A DNA stretch of 64,000 nt from NCBI RefSeq assembly GCF_003308995.1, contig NZ_QFFJ01000002.1, forward strand, positions 372,001 through 436,000, given 5' to 3'. Both the position numbers and the translations under genes were made by a program. Positions 33,298 through 41,377 of the stretch are shown piece by piece. The notes below the pieces were generated by a model that saw only the letters and a list, made by a program, of their open reading frames with translations, searched no databases and had not been told where the DNA came from. Within the stretch, counting starts at the first letter, position 1. Every line of letters starts with the position of its first letter. This DNA comes from Chitinophaga flava (GTDB lineage Bacteria > Bacteroidota > Bacteroidia > Chitinophagales > Chitinophagaceae).

Positions 33298-33755
33298 ATT
33301 TAATTTGCATCAAGAGACGGACAGAACAGGTGCTGATGAACCCTACTGATAAAGCAGAAAACCCTATAGTAAAAACAAAAAACCGGTATAACCACATCAC
33401 AACGGAGTAAACGCTGCATGCAGCATTGATTAGATATAACTTTGAAATGTATGCCGTGGAGTATTTGTTAGGTTAGTTGTTGTATGTAAGAAATTTTATG
33501 GACCCTCAAAAAGTAAAGCCATCAGAGTTAAATATATTTCTACATCTAAAGAAATTACCAAAAAATATTTATTGCCAACTTGTGATGTTTAACGACATCA
33601 TACAATTAGAGTATAAAAATATCAGGCGATAGAAAGGTATCTCAACCCCAGGATAACCATTAAAAGCCTACACGATTTGCATTCTCGAACATTCACATGA
33701 CAATCTTTTACAACAAGCGTATGGTTTCTACCGTGCGCTTCTTTATTTTTGCTAT
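33298..33755. other. AT-rich intergenic stretch with a doubtful small ORF
   Basis: 458 bp without a convincing gene. It contains a 12-bp palindrome GCTGCATGCAGC (33413-33424), a lone -7-like TAACTTTG (33437-33444), and a 44-codon ORF on the plus strand (33498-33632) that starts MDPQKVKPSEL. Nothing else is recognised. Confidence 0.6.
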
Positions 33756-34361
33756 ATGTTTACATCAACCTCCAACAGTATATTTGATCAGAGCATACTG
33801 GATTATCATCAGAATAATGATGTGCATCAGGCCATCAGCAATCCCTATGAAAAAAGCAGCATTGAGCATCTGCTGTATCTGAAAAACTGGATTGATACGG
33901 TGCAGTGGCACCTGGAAGATATTATCCGCGATCCGAAGATAGACCCGCTAGAAGCGCTGCACATCAAACGTTGGATCGACCGTTCCAACCAGGAGCGGAC
34001 CGATGTAGTGGAATATATCGACAGTTATTTCCTGGATAAATACAAACATGTTGCGCCGGTAGCGGATGCTGTGATCAACACAGAGAGCCCTGCCTGGGCG
34101 ATAGATCGGTTGTCTATCCTGGCGCTTAAGATATACCATATGCAGGAAGAAGCTACCCGTGCCGATGCTACTGCAGCACACCGGGAAGCCTGCCAGCGTA
34201 AACTGGATATTCTGCTGGAACAACGTACCGATCTGAGCACCGCTATTGAAAGGCTGCTGACCGACATCGAAGCTGGTAAGAAATACATGAAAGTGTACAA
34301 GCAGATGAAGATGTATAATGATCCTTCACTGAACCCTGTATTATACAAGGGAGAAAAATAA
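33756..34361 (+). CDS. DUF4254 domain protein
   Basis: 201 residues matching DUF4254, a Bacteroidota family of unknown function. Recognisable parts are the opening SIFDQSILDYHQNNDVHQAISNPYEKSSIEHLLYLKNWIDTVQWHLEDIIRDP and the late helices QRKLDILLEQRTDLSTAIERLLTDIEAGKKYMKVYKQMKMYNDPSLNPVLYK. It is entirely helical with no signal peptide, so probably cytoplasmic. It lies 9 bp upstream of a family 9 glycosyltransferase gene. The two are often neighbours in this phylum, which suggests a role in lipopolysaccharide or other envelope glycan assembly, but no activity is known. Confidence 0.9.
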   Translation: MFTSTSNSIFDQSILDYHQNNDVHQAISNPYEKSSIEHLLYLKNWIDTVQWHLEDIIRDPKIDPLEALHIKRWIDRSNQERTDVVEYIDSYFLDKYKHVAPVADAVINTESPAWAIDRLSILALKIYHMQEEATRADATAAHREACQRKLDILLEQRTDLSTAIERLLTDIEAGKKYMKVYKQMKMYNDPSLNPVLYKGEK

Positions 34362-34370
34362 ATCCAGTCT

Positions 34371-35411
34371 TTGACTATTACTAGAACTATACTGGTGACG
34401 CGTCTTTCCGCCCTGGGAGATGTGGCGATGACCGTGCCGGTGATGAAGCAGGTACTGGAAGAAAATCCGGAAGTACAGATCGTTTTTGTAACTAACAAAA
34501 ATTGGGGTGCCTTATGCGCCGGTATTCCCCGGCTGATATTTTTCCCGGCAGACGTAAAGGGCGAGCATAAAGGAATACCGGGACTTTACCGGTTGTTCCG
34601 CAGTGTCAGCAGGCAGTATAAGATTACGGCTATTGCGGATCTGCATAATGTGTTGCGTTCGAAGATTATCCGTACCTTTTTTCGTTTCAGTGGTAAGCCG
34701 GTGGCTGCCATTGATAAGGGGCGTGCGGCTAAAAAAGCGCTCACCAGCAAGGAAAATAAGGTATTACAGCCGGTGATCAGCACTATTGAGCGTTATGCAC
34801 TGGTTTTCAGGCAATTGGGACTGAAGTGCACGATGGGACATCAGCCGGTTTTTGCACCGCAGGCCCTGCCGGAGCGGGTTTTAGCCGTTACTGGTGCAAA
34901 AGGAACACAGCAATGGATAGGACTGGCCCCCTTTGCTACCTACCGTGAGAAGATGTATCCGTTGGAGAAAATGGAAATTGTGCTGGCCGAGCTACTGAAA
35001 ACAGGAAACCAGCGTGTATTGCTCTTTGGCGGAGGGAAAAAGGAAGTGGAGCTGCTGAATGCCATGGCTGAGCGTTATCCGCGGGCACAGGTAGTGGCAG
35101 GCCGGTTCTCCCTGCAGGAGGAAATGGCGCTGATCAGCCAGTTGAACGTGATGATTAGTATGGATTCTGCCAATATGCACCTGGCTTCGCTATACGGGGT
35201 GCCGGTTATTTCGGTATGGGGCGCCACTCATCCGTTTGCCGGATTTATGGGATATGGTCAGTCTGATGCCAATGCAGTGCAGATCACTGATCTGAGCTGC
35301 CGGCCCTGTTCCGTATTTGGTAATAAACCTTGTTTCAGAGGGGATCATGCCTGCATGGAATGGATAAAACCAGCACAGATAGTAGAAAAAGTAATAAGTG
35401 CCGTAGGTTGA
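34371..35411 (+). CDS. Family 9 glycosyltransferase (heptosyltransferase-like)
   Basis: 346 residues. The start is a TTG at 34371: it gives the family N-terminus TRTILVTRLSALGDVAMTVPVMKQV at the right distance, and no in-frame ATG is near. GT9 features are the RLSALGD donor loop, the C-terminal domain from ~180 (WIGLAPFATYREKMYPLEKM), and SMDSANMHLASLYGVPVISVWGATHP around 265-290, which holds the nucleotide-sugar contacts. Members transfer ADP-heptose or related sugars to the lipid A core at the inner face of the cytoplasmic membrane; the acceptor here is unknown. Two C-terminal cysteine pairs (SCRPC, KPCFRGDHAC) resemble other GT9 proteins. Confidence 0.93.
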   Translation: MTITRTILVTRLSALGDVAMTVPVMKQVLEENPEVQIVFVTNKNWGALCAGIPRLIFFPADVKGEHKGIPGLYRLFRSVSRQYKITAIADLHNVLRSKIIRTFFRFSGKPVAAIDKGRAAKKALTSKENKVLQPVISTIERYALVFRQLGLKCTMGHQPVFAPQALPERVLAVTGAKGTQQWIGLAPFATYREKMYPLEKMEIVLAELLKTGNQRVLLFGGGKKEVELLNAMAERYPRAQVVAGRFSLQEEMALISQLNVMISMDSANMHLASLYGVPVISVWGATHPFAGFMGYGQSDANAVQITDLSCRPCSVFGNKPCFRGDHACMEWIKPAQIVEKVISAVG

Positions 35412-35465
35412 AAGTGCCTGTGGATAAGTGATTCAAAGGATATTTGAAAAAAGTTGCAAGTTTTT

Positions 35466-35495
35466 TTTGCAGAAATAAAAAAAGTTATACTTTTG
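35466..35495 (+). promoter_or_regulatory. Promoter of the first tRNA-Gln gene
   Basis: TTTG (35466-35469), an 18-bp spacer and TACTTTTG (35488-35495). Confidence 0.75.
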
Positions 35496-35517
35496 CCATC
35501 CCAAACAACAAGGGAAT

Positions 35518-35588
35518 TGCCCAATAGTATAATGGTAGTACGACAGATTTTGGTTCTGTTTGTCTAGGTTCGAATCCTGGTTGGGCAA
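35518..35588 (+). tRNA. tRNA-Gln(TTG), copy 1
   Basis: 71 nt. Acceptor TGCCCAA/TTGGGCA, anticodon stem ACAGA/TCTGT around TTTTGGT, giving TTG (glutamine). CCA is not encoded. Copy 2 at 43806 differs only at the fifth base. Confidence 0.97.
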
Positions 35589-35590
35589 CG

Positions 35591-35630
35591 AAAAGAAAAG
35601 GCCGGAAAAATTTTCCGGCCTTTTCTTTTT
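35591..35630 (+). terminator. Terminator after tRNA-Gln copy 1
   Basis: A near-perfect palindrome with arms 35591-35609 and 35611-35629 and core GGCCGGAAAA/TTTTCCGGCC ends in a T run. Confidence 0.92.
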
Positions 35631-35729
35631 TAAAAAATCCTCTTTCATTTCCCGCCTGTTGCTAAAATTTTACGATCACCCTGTCGTAAGAAATTTACCT
35701 AGCTTTACACTTTCTAAAAACGAGCACGC

Positions 35730-36122
35730 ATGAATTTTTACACACGTAAATGGGTGAAACCGGAAGATCTGAATGCACATGGTACTTTGTTCGGGGGCAG
35801 TTTGTTACGATGGATTGATGAAGAAGCAGCGATTTATTCCATTATTCAGCTGGGTACTAATCGCTGTGTGACGAAATACATGTCTGAGATCAATTTTATT
35901 AATTCTGCCCGTCAGGGAGATATTGTGGAGTTGGGGATTAAAGCGGTGCATTTTGGCAGAACGTCACTGACGCTTACCTGTGAGGTGAGAAACAAGATCA
36001 CCCAGAAAAGTATTCTGACTATCGATAAGATCGTTTTTGTGAGTGTGGATGAAAAAGGAGTGCCGGCACCGCATGGTAAGACAAAAATAACGTACACGGA
36101 TGAACGTCTAAGAGAGGAATAA
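35730..36122 (+). CDS. Acyl-CoA thioesterase, hotdog fold (YciA/BFIT type)
   Basis: 130 residues, one hotdog domain. The signature LNAHGTLFGGSLLRWIDEEAAIYS corresponds to the catalytic helix region (Asn-His-Gly and the Asp/Glu pair), followed by CVTKYMSEINFINSARQGDIVELG and TSLTLTCEVRNK. These enzymes hydrolyse acyl-CoA to fatty acid and CoA, controlling CoA and acyl-CoA pools. The chain-length preference cannot be inferred. The protein is cytoplasmic. It stands alone behind the tRNA-Gln terminator, with a repeat-bearing intergenic region after it. Confidence 0.9.
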   Translation: MNFYTRKWVKPEDLNAHGTLFGGSLLRWIDEEAAIYSIIQLGTNRCVTKYMSEINFINSARQGDIVELGIKAVHFGRTSLTLTCEVRNKITQKSILTIDKIVFVSVDEKGVPAPHGKTKITYTDERLREE

Positions 36123-36268
36123 TATCCGGGAAAAGGAACAAAATTAAAATGCAGCAGTGGCGAACAACTGCTGCATTATCTTTTTATAGCGTTTTGCCGA
36201 AAGTGGGAGAACTACAACGGATCAGGCCGGTAAGTTACGCTTGTGGAGTCCAGGCAGGATGGTTTTTC

Positions 36269-36338
36269 AATGTTCCCAGGACTGAAGTCCTGGGCTATGA
36301 CTGAAGTCCTGGGCTAAGATTGAAGTCCTGGGAACATT
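36269..36338. repeat. Three 19-bp direct repeats inside a 14-bp inverted repeat
   Basis: AATGTTCCCAGGAC (36269-36282) and GTCCTGGGAACATT (36325-36338) are perfect complements. They enclose and overlap three units of about 19 bp starting at 36280, 36299 and 36318, each containing TGAAGTCCTGGG. The single left arm CCCAGGACT can pair with any of the three AGTCCTGGG copies. It occupies the centre of the 353-bp gap before the TPR regulator gene, where nothing else is recognised. Confidence 0.85.
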
Positions 36339-36475
36339 GTAAATTCCTTGGATGAACTCTGTGATACAAAAGTACTTACCTGTTGCGGATCTCCGGCATT
36401 TGTAGCATCTACACGTTTACTACACGGCTGTTTTTTTGATATCTACAAAACATCTACAAGTTGTATTTTTGGCGC

Positions 36476-38458
36476 ATGAACCATATCCTAAAAATGAGGG
36501 TGGTAATGATGTTTGTCACCCTGTATATGCTGACGGCGGGTAATATTTTTGCGCAGACTGTGCAGGATTCGCTGAAGCAAGTATTGAAACAACCAGGCTT
36601 AACACCGGAAGAGCAGGTGATGACCCGTATCAGGATGGGGAGGGCGTTGGTGGACGGCAGCCGCAAAGATGCGATTGCCGCTACAGAGACAGCCCTGGCG
36701 ATGAGCCGCTCTTTAAAAGACAGTAAATATCAGGCACTGGCACATTCCGCGCTGGTGTCCCTGGAGTATACGGCGGAAGACACAACACTGGCGACCCATC
36801 ATCTGGACAGTGCTTTCCTTTTTGCCAAACAATCAGGCGACCCGCTTACACTGGCGAGTGTATGGTATCGCAAGGGATGGCTGGAAAGCCGTATAGGCAA
36901 GCCTCACGAGGCAGTGAAGAGTTTTCAGGAATCGCTGAAGCTGGGAAAAGGGCTACCTGGTAATATCTACGAAACCAGCGTTTATTACAATCTCGCCGCC
37001 ATTTATTCTGACTGGAAAGATACGGATAACCAGTACCGTTATGCCCTTGCCAGTCTGGTATCGGCCCGGTTAAGATCTGATCCTGACGATATGTGCAATG
37101 CCTATCAGGCTATGGCCACCAGTTTTGAGTACCAGTTTGACGGAGATAGCAGCAAACGCGTATTTCTGGATTCGGCGTTATACTACAACCGTAAAGCTAT
37201 TGCTACTTACGAGGCGAATGCAAGCCGTATCAGTTTTCGCAGTACCATTGCTCTGCTGGCGCTCAATACCGCCAATCTGTATGATCAGTATTTTCCGCGC
37301 CCTTACCGCGATAGCGCGCAACGTTATCTGGATATAGCGCTGAGGATTGGCAAGGAGACTAACCAGCAGGAGGTAGTGGCGAGTTGTTATGGGATGATGA
37401 GCAGTTTTGCCCTGAATGATGGCAACTATAACCGGGCTTCGGAACTGCTGCTGGCCGGACTGATGGCACTGAAAACCTATCCTACGCCAGACAACCGGCT
37501 GATGGCTCATCTGATGGAAGCCCTTTCAGATGTGGCGGAGAGAAAAGGAGATCTGCCTACTGCCTTACAATACGCCCGTGAATACAGCCGCTACTATGCC
37601 AAAGCTTTTGATGCCGACCGTATGGCCATTGCCAAACGGCTGGAAGCTCAGTACCAGGCCCGTCAGCGGGAGCAGGAGCTGGTGTCGCTGCAGGAGAAGG
37701 CAGCTTTCAACCGTAAACTGAATGTAGTATATATAGGGCTGATTGTAGCCTGCCTGGTGGCACTGCTTTATCTGTTCCGTTCTTATCATTTCCGGCTGCA
37801 GTCCACCATTCAGCAGCAAAAGCTGCTGGAGAAGGAAAAGCAGGACGGAGAGCTGTTGATACGCCTGAAAGAACAAGAATCCATACGTCTGCAGCTGGAG
37901 AAGCAGGAGGCAGAATTGCAGGTACGCCTGCAGGCGGAAGAAGCAGCCCGGTTACAGGCAGAACAACAACTTATACAAACGCAGAAGGAACAACTGCAGA
38001 AAGACCTGCTGGCTGGTACTTTACAGGTAGAGCAGAAAAATGAACTGCTGCAATCCCTGCAGGAAAAATTACAGGATAAATCTGTACAGCCTGATCTTGC
38101 CAAACAGATTACCCGTATGATCGAGATGCATAAACGGATGGACAAAACCTTTGAGACCACCCGTTCGGAATTTGAAAATATCCATCCTGAATTTTTCCGG
38201 AAGTTGCAGGAGAAAGCCAATAATACGCTTACCAAACTGGACCTGAAACATTGTTCCTATATTTCAATCGGGTTGTCTACCAAAGAAATAGCGTCCCATC
38301 TGGGCGTGGCTCCCAAAAGTATCCTGATGTCGAGATACCGTATTAAACAGAAACTGGGGCTGGGCAAAGATGAAGGACTGGATACCTATCTGATGGCCTG
38401 GAGAGAAAATAACCCGCTGGGCGGAGCCACAGCGGGTGAAGTAAGTGGGGCAGGATGA
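36476..38458 (+). CDS. TPR-repeat membrane regulator with C-terminal LuxR-type helix-turn-helix
   Basis: About 660 residues. An N-terminal signal or anchor (MRVVMMFVTLYMLTAGNIFAQ) leads into a periplasmic region of tetratricopeptide-like repeats up to ~405. One transmembrane helix follows (~411-432, VVYIGLIVACLVALLYLF), then a long Gln/Glu-rich coiled coil and a helix-turn-helix at the C-terminus (LDLKHCSYISIGLSTKEIASHLGVAPKSILMSRYRIKQKLGL). This layout is a common one-piece sensor-regulator in Bacteroidota: outside sensing by TPRs and DNA binding inside. The target is unknown. The start could be ATG 36476 or 36494; a -7-like TATTTTTG at 36464-36471 lies very close, which favours the later one. 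Confidence 0.85.
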   Translation: MNHILKMRVVMMFVTLYMLTAGNIFAQTVQDSLKQVLKQPGLTPEEQVMTRIRMGRALVDGSRKDAIAATETALAMSRSLKDSKYQALAHSALVSLEYTAEDTTLATHHLDSAFLFAKQSGDPLTLASVWYRKGWLESRIGKPHEAVKSFQESLKLGKGLPGNIYETSVYYNLAAIYSDWKDTDNQYRYALASLVSARLRSDPDDMCNAYQAMATSFEYQFDGDSSKRVFLDSALYYNRKAIATYEANASRISFRSTIALLALNTANLYDQYFPRPYRDSAQRYLDIALRIGKETNQQEVVASCYGMMSSFALNDGNYNRASELLLAGLMALKTYPTPDNRLMAHLMEALSDVAERKGDLPTALQYAREYSRYYAKAFDADRMAIAKRLEAQYQARQREQELVSLQEKAAFNRKLNVVYIGLIVACLVALLYLFRSYHFRLQSTIQQQKLLEKEKQDGELLIRLKEQESIRLQLEKQEAELQVRLQAEEAARLQAEQQLIQTQKEQLQKDLLAGTLQVEQKNELLQSLQEKLQDKSVQPDLAKQITRMIEMHKRMDKTFETTRSEFENIHPEFFRKLQEKANNTLTKLDLKHCSYISIGLSTKEIASHLGVAPKSILMSRYRIKQKLGLGKDEGLDTYLMAWRENNPLGGATAGEVSGAG

Positions 38459-38612
38459 AATGAGGGGTAATGGATGAGATGGGGTTTGGATGAATGGGGA
38501 CGGACGAAACCGGGGTAATGGATAAAGATGGGGTTTGGATGAAAGGGGTTTGGATGAAACCAGGGTAATGAATGAAAAAGGGCAATGGATGAAATGGGGA
38601 ATGGATGAAATG
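38459..38612. repeat. Degenerate G-rich tandem repeat
   Basis: About 150 bp built from variants of GGATGAAATGGGGTTT and GGGGTAATGGATGA, with seven or more GGGG or GGG tracts all on the plus strand. It lies between the convergent TPR-regulator and DUF4870 genes. It looks like slippage-derived sequence and is not coding. Confidence 0.8.
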
Positions 38613-38623
38613 TAGCTGGCAAT

Positions 38624-38953
38624 CTATTGTTGCAGGAAAACAAATTTGTTTTCGAAGAACTTTCCGATTACTGGTATGGGTTTTTGCACACCGCTATTGG
38701 CATTGATGATCCCGAATATCATAAATATCAGGGGGAGGATACTTAGTATAGACAGTGGCGTATATAGTGCCGGTATGATGCTCAGCATTACCCCAACGAC
38801 CACAGACCATAGCAGGCTTGTTATTGCTAGGCCCAGTGCCTGTTCGAGATGATACGTTACCAATGTGTCTTTGTTTTCCTTGCTCTTAACAAATGCGATA
38901 ATCCAACCGATAATCGTGATGTAAGCGATGATTGCCCATTGTTTTGTTTTCAT
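38624..38953 (-). CDS. DUF4870 small membrane protein
   Basis: 109 residues with three to four hydrophobic helices (~5-20, 38-58, 62-85). The DUF4870/Tic20-like pattern is visible: WAIIAYITIIGWIIAFVKSKENKDTLVTYHLEQALGLAI, where the conserved HLEQALGL is diagnostic. These are small inner-membrane proteins of unknown role. The gene is monocistronic, converges with the TPR regulator and is preceded by an AT-rich gap. Confidence 0.88.
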   Translation of the reverse strand: MKTKQWAIIAYITIIGWIIAFVKSKENKDTLVTYHLEQALGLAITSLLWSVVVGVMLSIIPALYTPLSILSILPLIFMIFGIINANSGVQKPIPVIGKFFENKFVFLQQ

Positions 38954-39116
38954 AGTTGCGCTGACGGTTTAAAAATGATAAAAGGATAAAATAGAAATCA
39001 GGGCAAAGGTAGGCTGTGGGGCAAACGATCCTGTTTTTGTAGATACTACAGTGGGTCTACAGGGGTGCAAAAGGTATATCTACAAAAGATATACATCTCT
39101 CATAAAGAATTAATAA

Positions 39117-39485
39117 TCAATAAATTGTGTTGGTCGTTGTTCGGTGTTCGGCACCCCATCCGGACAGTTGGCGGCAGATAGGTACCAGTGATTTTCCGAG
39201 TTGGGTGAGTTGGTAATCGACACAAGGTGGCACACTTGCATATACATTTCTGATGATTAACCCGTTCTTTTCCAGGGCCCGCAATTCCAATGCGAGCATT
39301 CTTTCTGTGATTTTAGGTACCAGTTTTTTTAATTCACTGTAACGAACAGGTTCATCGCCGAGGTTGGTGAGGATCAGTAGTTTCCATCGTCCACCGATGA
39401 GATCCAGTGCATAAGCAAGATCGCAGGTGTTATTCAATATTTCTCTATTCAGATTGTTGGTAGAGGTTTCCTTTCTTCTGGTCAT
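39117..39485 (-). CDS. HxlR-family transcriptional regulator
   Basis: 122 residues. It shows the HxlR winged-helix pattern: a single cysteine near the start (NTCDLAYALDLIGGRWKLLILTNLGDEPVRYSELKKLVPKITERMLALELRALEKNGLI) and the wing around RNVYASVPPCVDYQLTQLGKSL. Some members sense aldehydes or oxidants through this cysteine; others respond to toxic small molecules. It is divergent from an MFS exporter gene with 93 bp between the starts, the classic layout of a local repressor and its efflux pump. A GCGGCT-GT-AGCCGC palindrome (39514-39527) in the gap is a candidate binding site. Confidence 0.92.
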   Translation of the reverse strand: MTRRKETSTNNLNREILNNTCDLAYALDLIGGRWKLLILTNLGDEPVRYSELKKLVPKITERMLALELRALEKNGLIIRNVYASVPPCVDYQLTQLGKSLVPICRQLSGWGAEHRTTTNTIY

Positions 39486-39513
39486 GGCTTACAATTTTGT
39501 TAGTACCATACAA

Positions 39514-39527
39514 GCGGCTGTAGCCGC
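39514..39527. promoter_or_regulatory. Candidate HxlR operator
   Basis: A perfect 6-bp inverted repeat GCGGCT-GT-AGCCGC in the 93-bp gap between the divergent hxlR-type and MFS genes, further flanked by TAGTACC and GGTACGA, which are also roughly symmetric. Confidence 0.5.
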
Positions 39528-39578
39528 GGTACGAAGATACTTACTCTCTAATTTCGTGGCAACATTAATAGAAGAACC

Positions 39579-40745
39579 ATGAAAAAGCTGGCATATATCG
39601 GTTGTTTGGGGATGATCGGCATTATTACCACAGAGTTTGGGGTCATTGGTATATTACCACAGGTAGCGGCCCACTATCATATTACGATTGACCAGGCGGG
39701 CATATTACTCAGTGCTTTTGCGTTGGTGATAGCATTTACGGGGCCTTTTATGACATTGCTGGCATCTGGTTTTGACCGGAAGAAGGTGATGTTGCTAGCG
39801 ATGGGCCTGTTTGTATTGTCTGCAGCCGGATCTGCATTAGCACCGCCTTTCTGGCTGTTGCTGGTACTACGGATGTTACCGGCTTTTCTGCAGCCGGTGT
39901 ATATCTCTACAGCGATTGCGGCAGCGGTAGGTTCGGTTGATAAAAAAGATGCTCACCGGATGATGTCTGTTGTAATGGGAGGTATCAGTATTGCTACTGT
40001 GACAACGGTTCCGTTGTCTACCTGGCTGGCAGGACGGTTTAACTGGGAGAGTGCTTTTATCATGCAGGCTGGTGTGAGTATGCTGGCCATTGTGGGGATA
40101 TGGTTACTACTGCCGCCGATGCCGGCAGGGGAGAAGAAGTCGTATGGTGCACAACTGAAGATATTGGGCAGAAGTGATTTTCTGCTGACCTCCTGTATCA
40201 ACTTTGTGATGATTGCGGCCTGGTTTAGCAGTTACAGCTATTTCGCGGATTACCTCAGCAAGGAGAAACATATGAATGAAGAGATGATCAGTAGTATGAT
40301 GTTGCTGTTTGGCATTACCGGGGTAGTGGGTAACTGGCTGGCGGGCAGGGTAATCGGAAAGAATATGGTGCTGGTGACGCTGGTGTTGCTGGGAGGAACG
40401 ATTGTTATTCCGATAGCCTTATCCTTTTGTGGATATGAAGGCTGGCCGGTGGCTGGTGTTATTGCCTTGTGGGGGCTGTGGTATGCACCTTGTTTTCTCG
40501 CCGGTGGGGCAAATATGATTTCGGCAGCACCGGATGCGTTGGAATTCGCTAACAGTCTGGCTGTTTCGTTTGGTAACCTGGGTGTATCAGTGGGTACCGC
40601 TGTGAGTGGCATGGTGATCGCGACACATAGTGTGGCTTATGCGCCCTGGGTAGGGATGGTATTTGGGCTGGTGGCGATAGGGCTGGTACTGTGGCGGGGC
40701 GTGTTGCGCAGCAGGAGTAGTAATATGGTGTGCGTGGCACAATGA
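39579..40745 (+). CDS. MFS efflux transporter (AraJ/sugar-drug exporter type)
   Basis: 388 residues with 12 predicted helices. Helix 1 to loop 2-3 reads FGVIGILPQVAAHYHITIDQAGILLSAFALVIAFTGPFMTLLASGFDRKKVMLLAM, the DHA1-type GxxDRxxRR-like loop of drug/arabinose-type exporters. Expected to export a small molecule by proton antiport. The divergent HxlR gene suggests the pump is induced by its own substrate, which is unknown. The DUF4126 gene starts 16 bp after the stop and is probably in the same transcript. Confidence 0.9.
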   Translation: MKKLAYIGCLGMIGIITTEFGVIGILPQVAAHYHITIDQAGILLSAFALVIAFTGPFMTLLASGFDRKKVMLLAMGLFVLSAAGSALAPPFWLLLVLRMLPAFLQPVYISTAIAAAVGSVDKKDAHRMMSVVMGGISIATVTTVPLSTWLAGRFNWESAFIMQAGVSMLAIVGIWLLLPPMPAGEKKSYGAQLKILGRSDFLLTSCINFVMIAAWFSSYSYFADYLSKEKHMNEEMISSMMLLFGITGVVGNWLAGRVIGKNMVLVTLVLLGGTIVIPIALSFCGYEGWPVAGVIALWGLWYAPCFLAGGANMISAAPDALEFANSLAVSFGNLGVSVGTAVSGMVIATHSVAYAPWVGMVFGLVAIGLVLWRGVLRSRSSNMVCVAQ

Positions 40746-40761
40746 TTGTGCCGCGACCAGT

Positions 40762-41247
40762 ATGAGCAAATCGATCTTTCCTACTATGATGCGTGCGGTT
40801 GGACTGGGCGTAGTGTCCGGCATGCGTAGTGTGATGGGGCCGGCTTTTGCCAGCCAATACGCCAATCGTTATCCTTCCCGGCAGCTAAACGGTAGTCCGT
40901 TGGGGTTTATGCAAAAGGAAAATGTGATGCGAGGGCTGCAGACCATAACCGCCGGAGAGCTGGTAGCAGACAAGGTACCAGGTGTACTGGACCGTATTTC
41001 ACCGGGTGGACTGGTGGGGAGAGCTGCTGCCGGTGGACTGGCCGGAGCTACCGTATATCAGTCTGGTGGTGATAAAGCCTGGCGCGGTGCATTGATTGGT
41101 GCTGTGGCGGCAATAGCTGCTTCTTACGCCTTTTTTTACCTGCGGAAATACGCCGGAAAAAAGTATAATTTAAAAGATGCTTTTGCCGGCGGGGTAGAAG
41201 ATGTACTGGCTGTAGGTCTTGGTGTTGGTGCTACTGCCCGGAAATAA
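40762..41247 (+). CDS. DUF4126 family membrane protein
   Basis: 161 residues. DUF4126 features are the opening MMRAVGLGVVSGMRSVMGPAFASQY, AGELVADKVPGVLDRISPGGLVGRAAAGGLAGAT, and a glycine/alanine-rich central membrane part (helices ~80-95 and ~108-125). Function is unknown. It follows the MFS exporter by 16 bp and probably shares its message; whether it assists export is not known. Confidence 0.85.
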   Translation: MSKSIFPTMMRAVGLGVVSGMRSVMGPAFASQYANRYPSRQLNGSPLGFMQKENVMRGLQTITAGELVADKVPGVLDRISPGGLVGRAAAGGLAGATVYQSGGDKAWRGALIGAVAAIAASYAFFYLRKYAGKKYNLKDAFAGGVEDVLAVGLGVGATARK

Positions 41248-41377
41248 ATTGTCCGCAAATGAACGAAGGGTGCACTGAAAACGGACAAAAATATTTTCTT
41301 ACTGATTTGATTATCAGCCATTTATTTCAATGGCATTTTATTGGTGCCCCGGATGTATCTTTCAAAAAACATCCGGA

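Noticed and set aside
36280..36335. CRISPR array
   Set aside because: Only three 19-bp units are present, directly adjacent without unique spacers, and there are no cas genes. It is an ordinary tandem repeat.
38343..38643. Proline/histidine-rich proteins on the minus strand across the G-rich repeat
   Set aside because: The frames exist only because the tandem repeat is translated; composition and position argue against coding.
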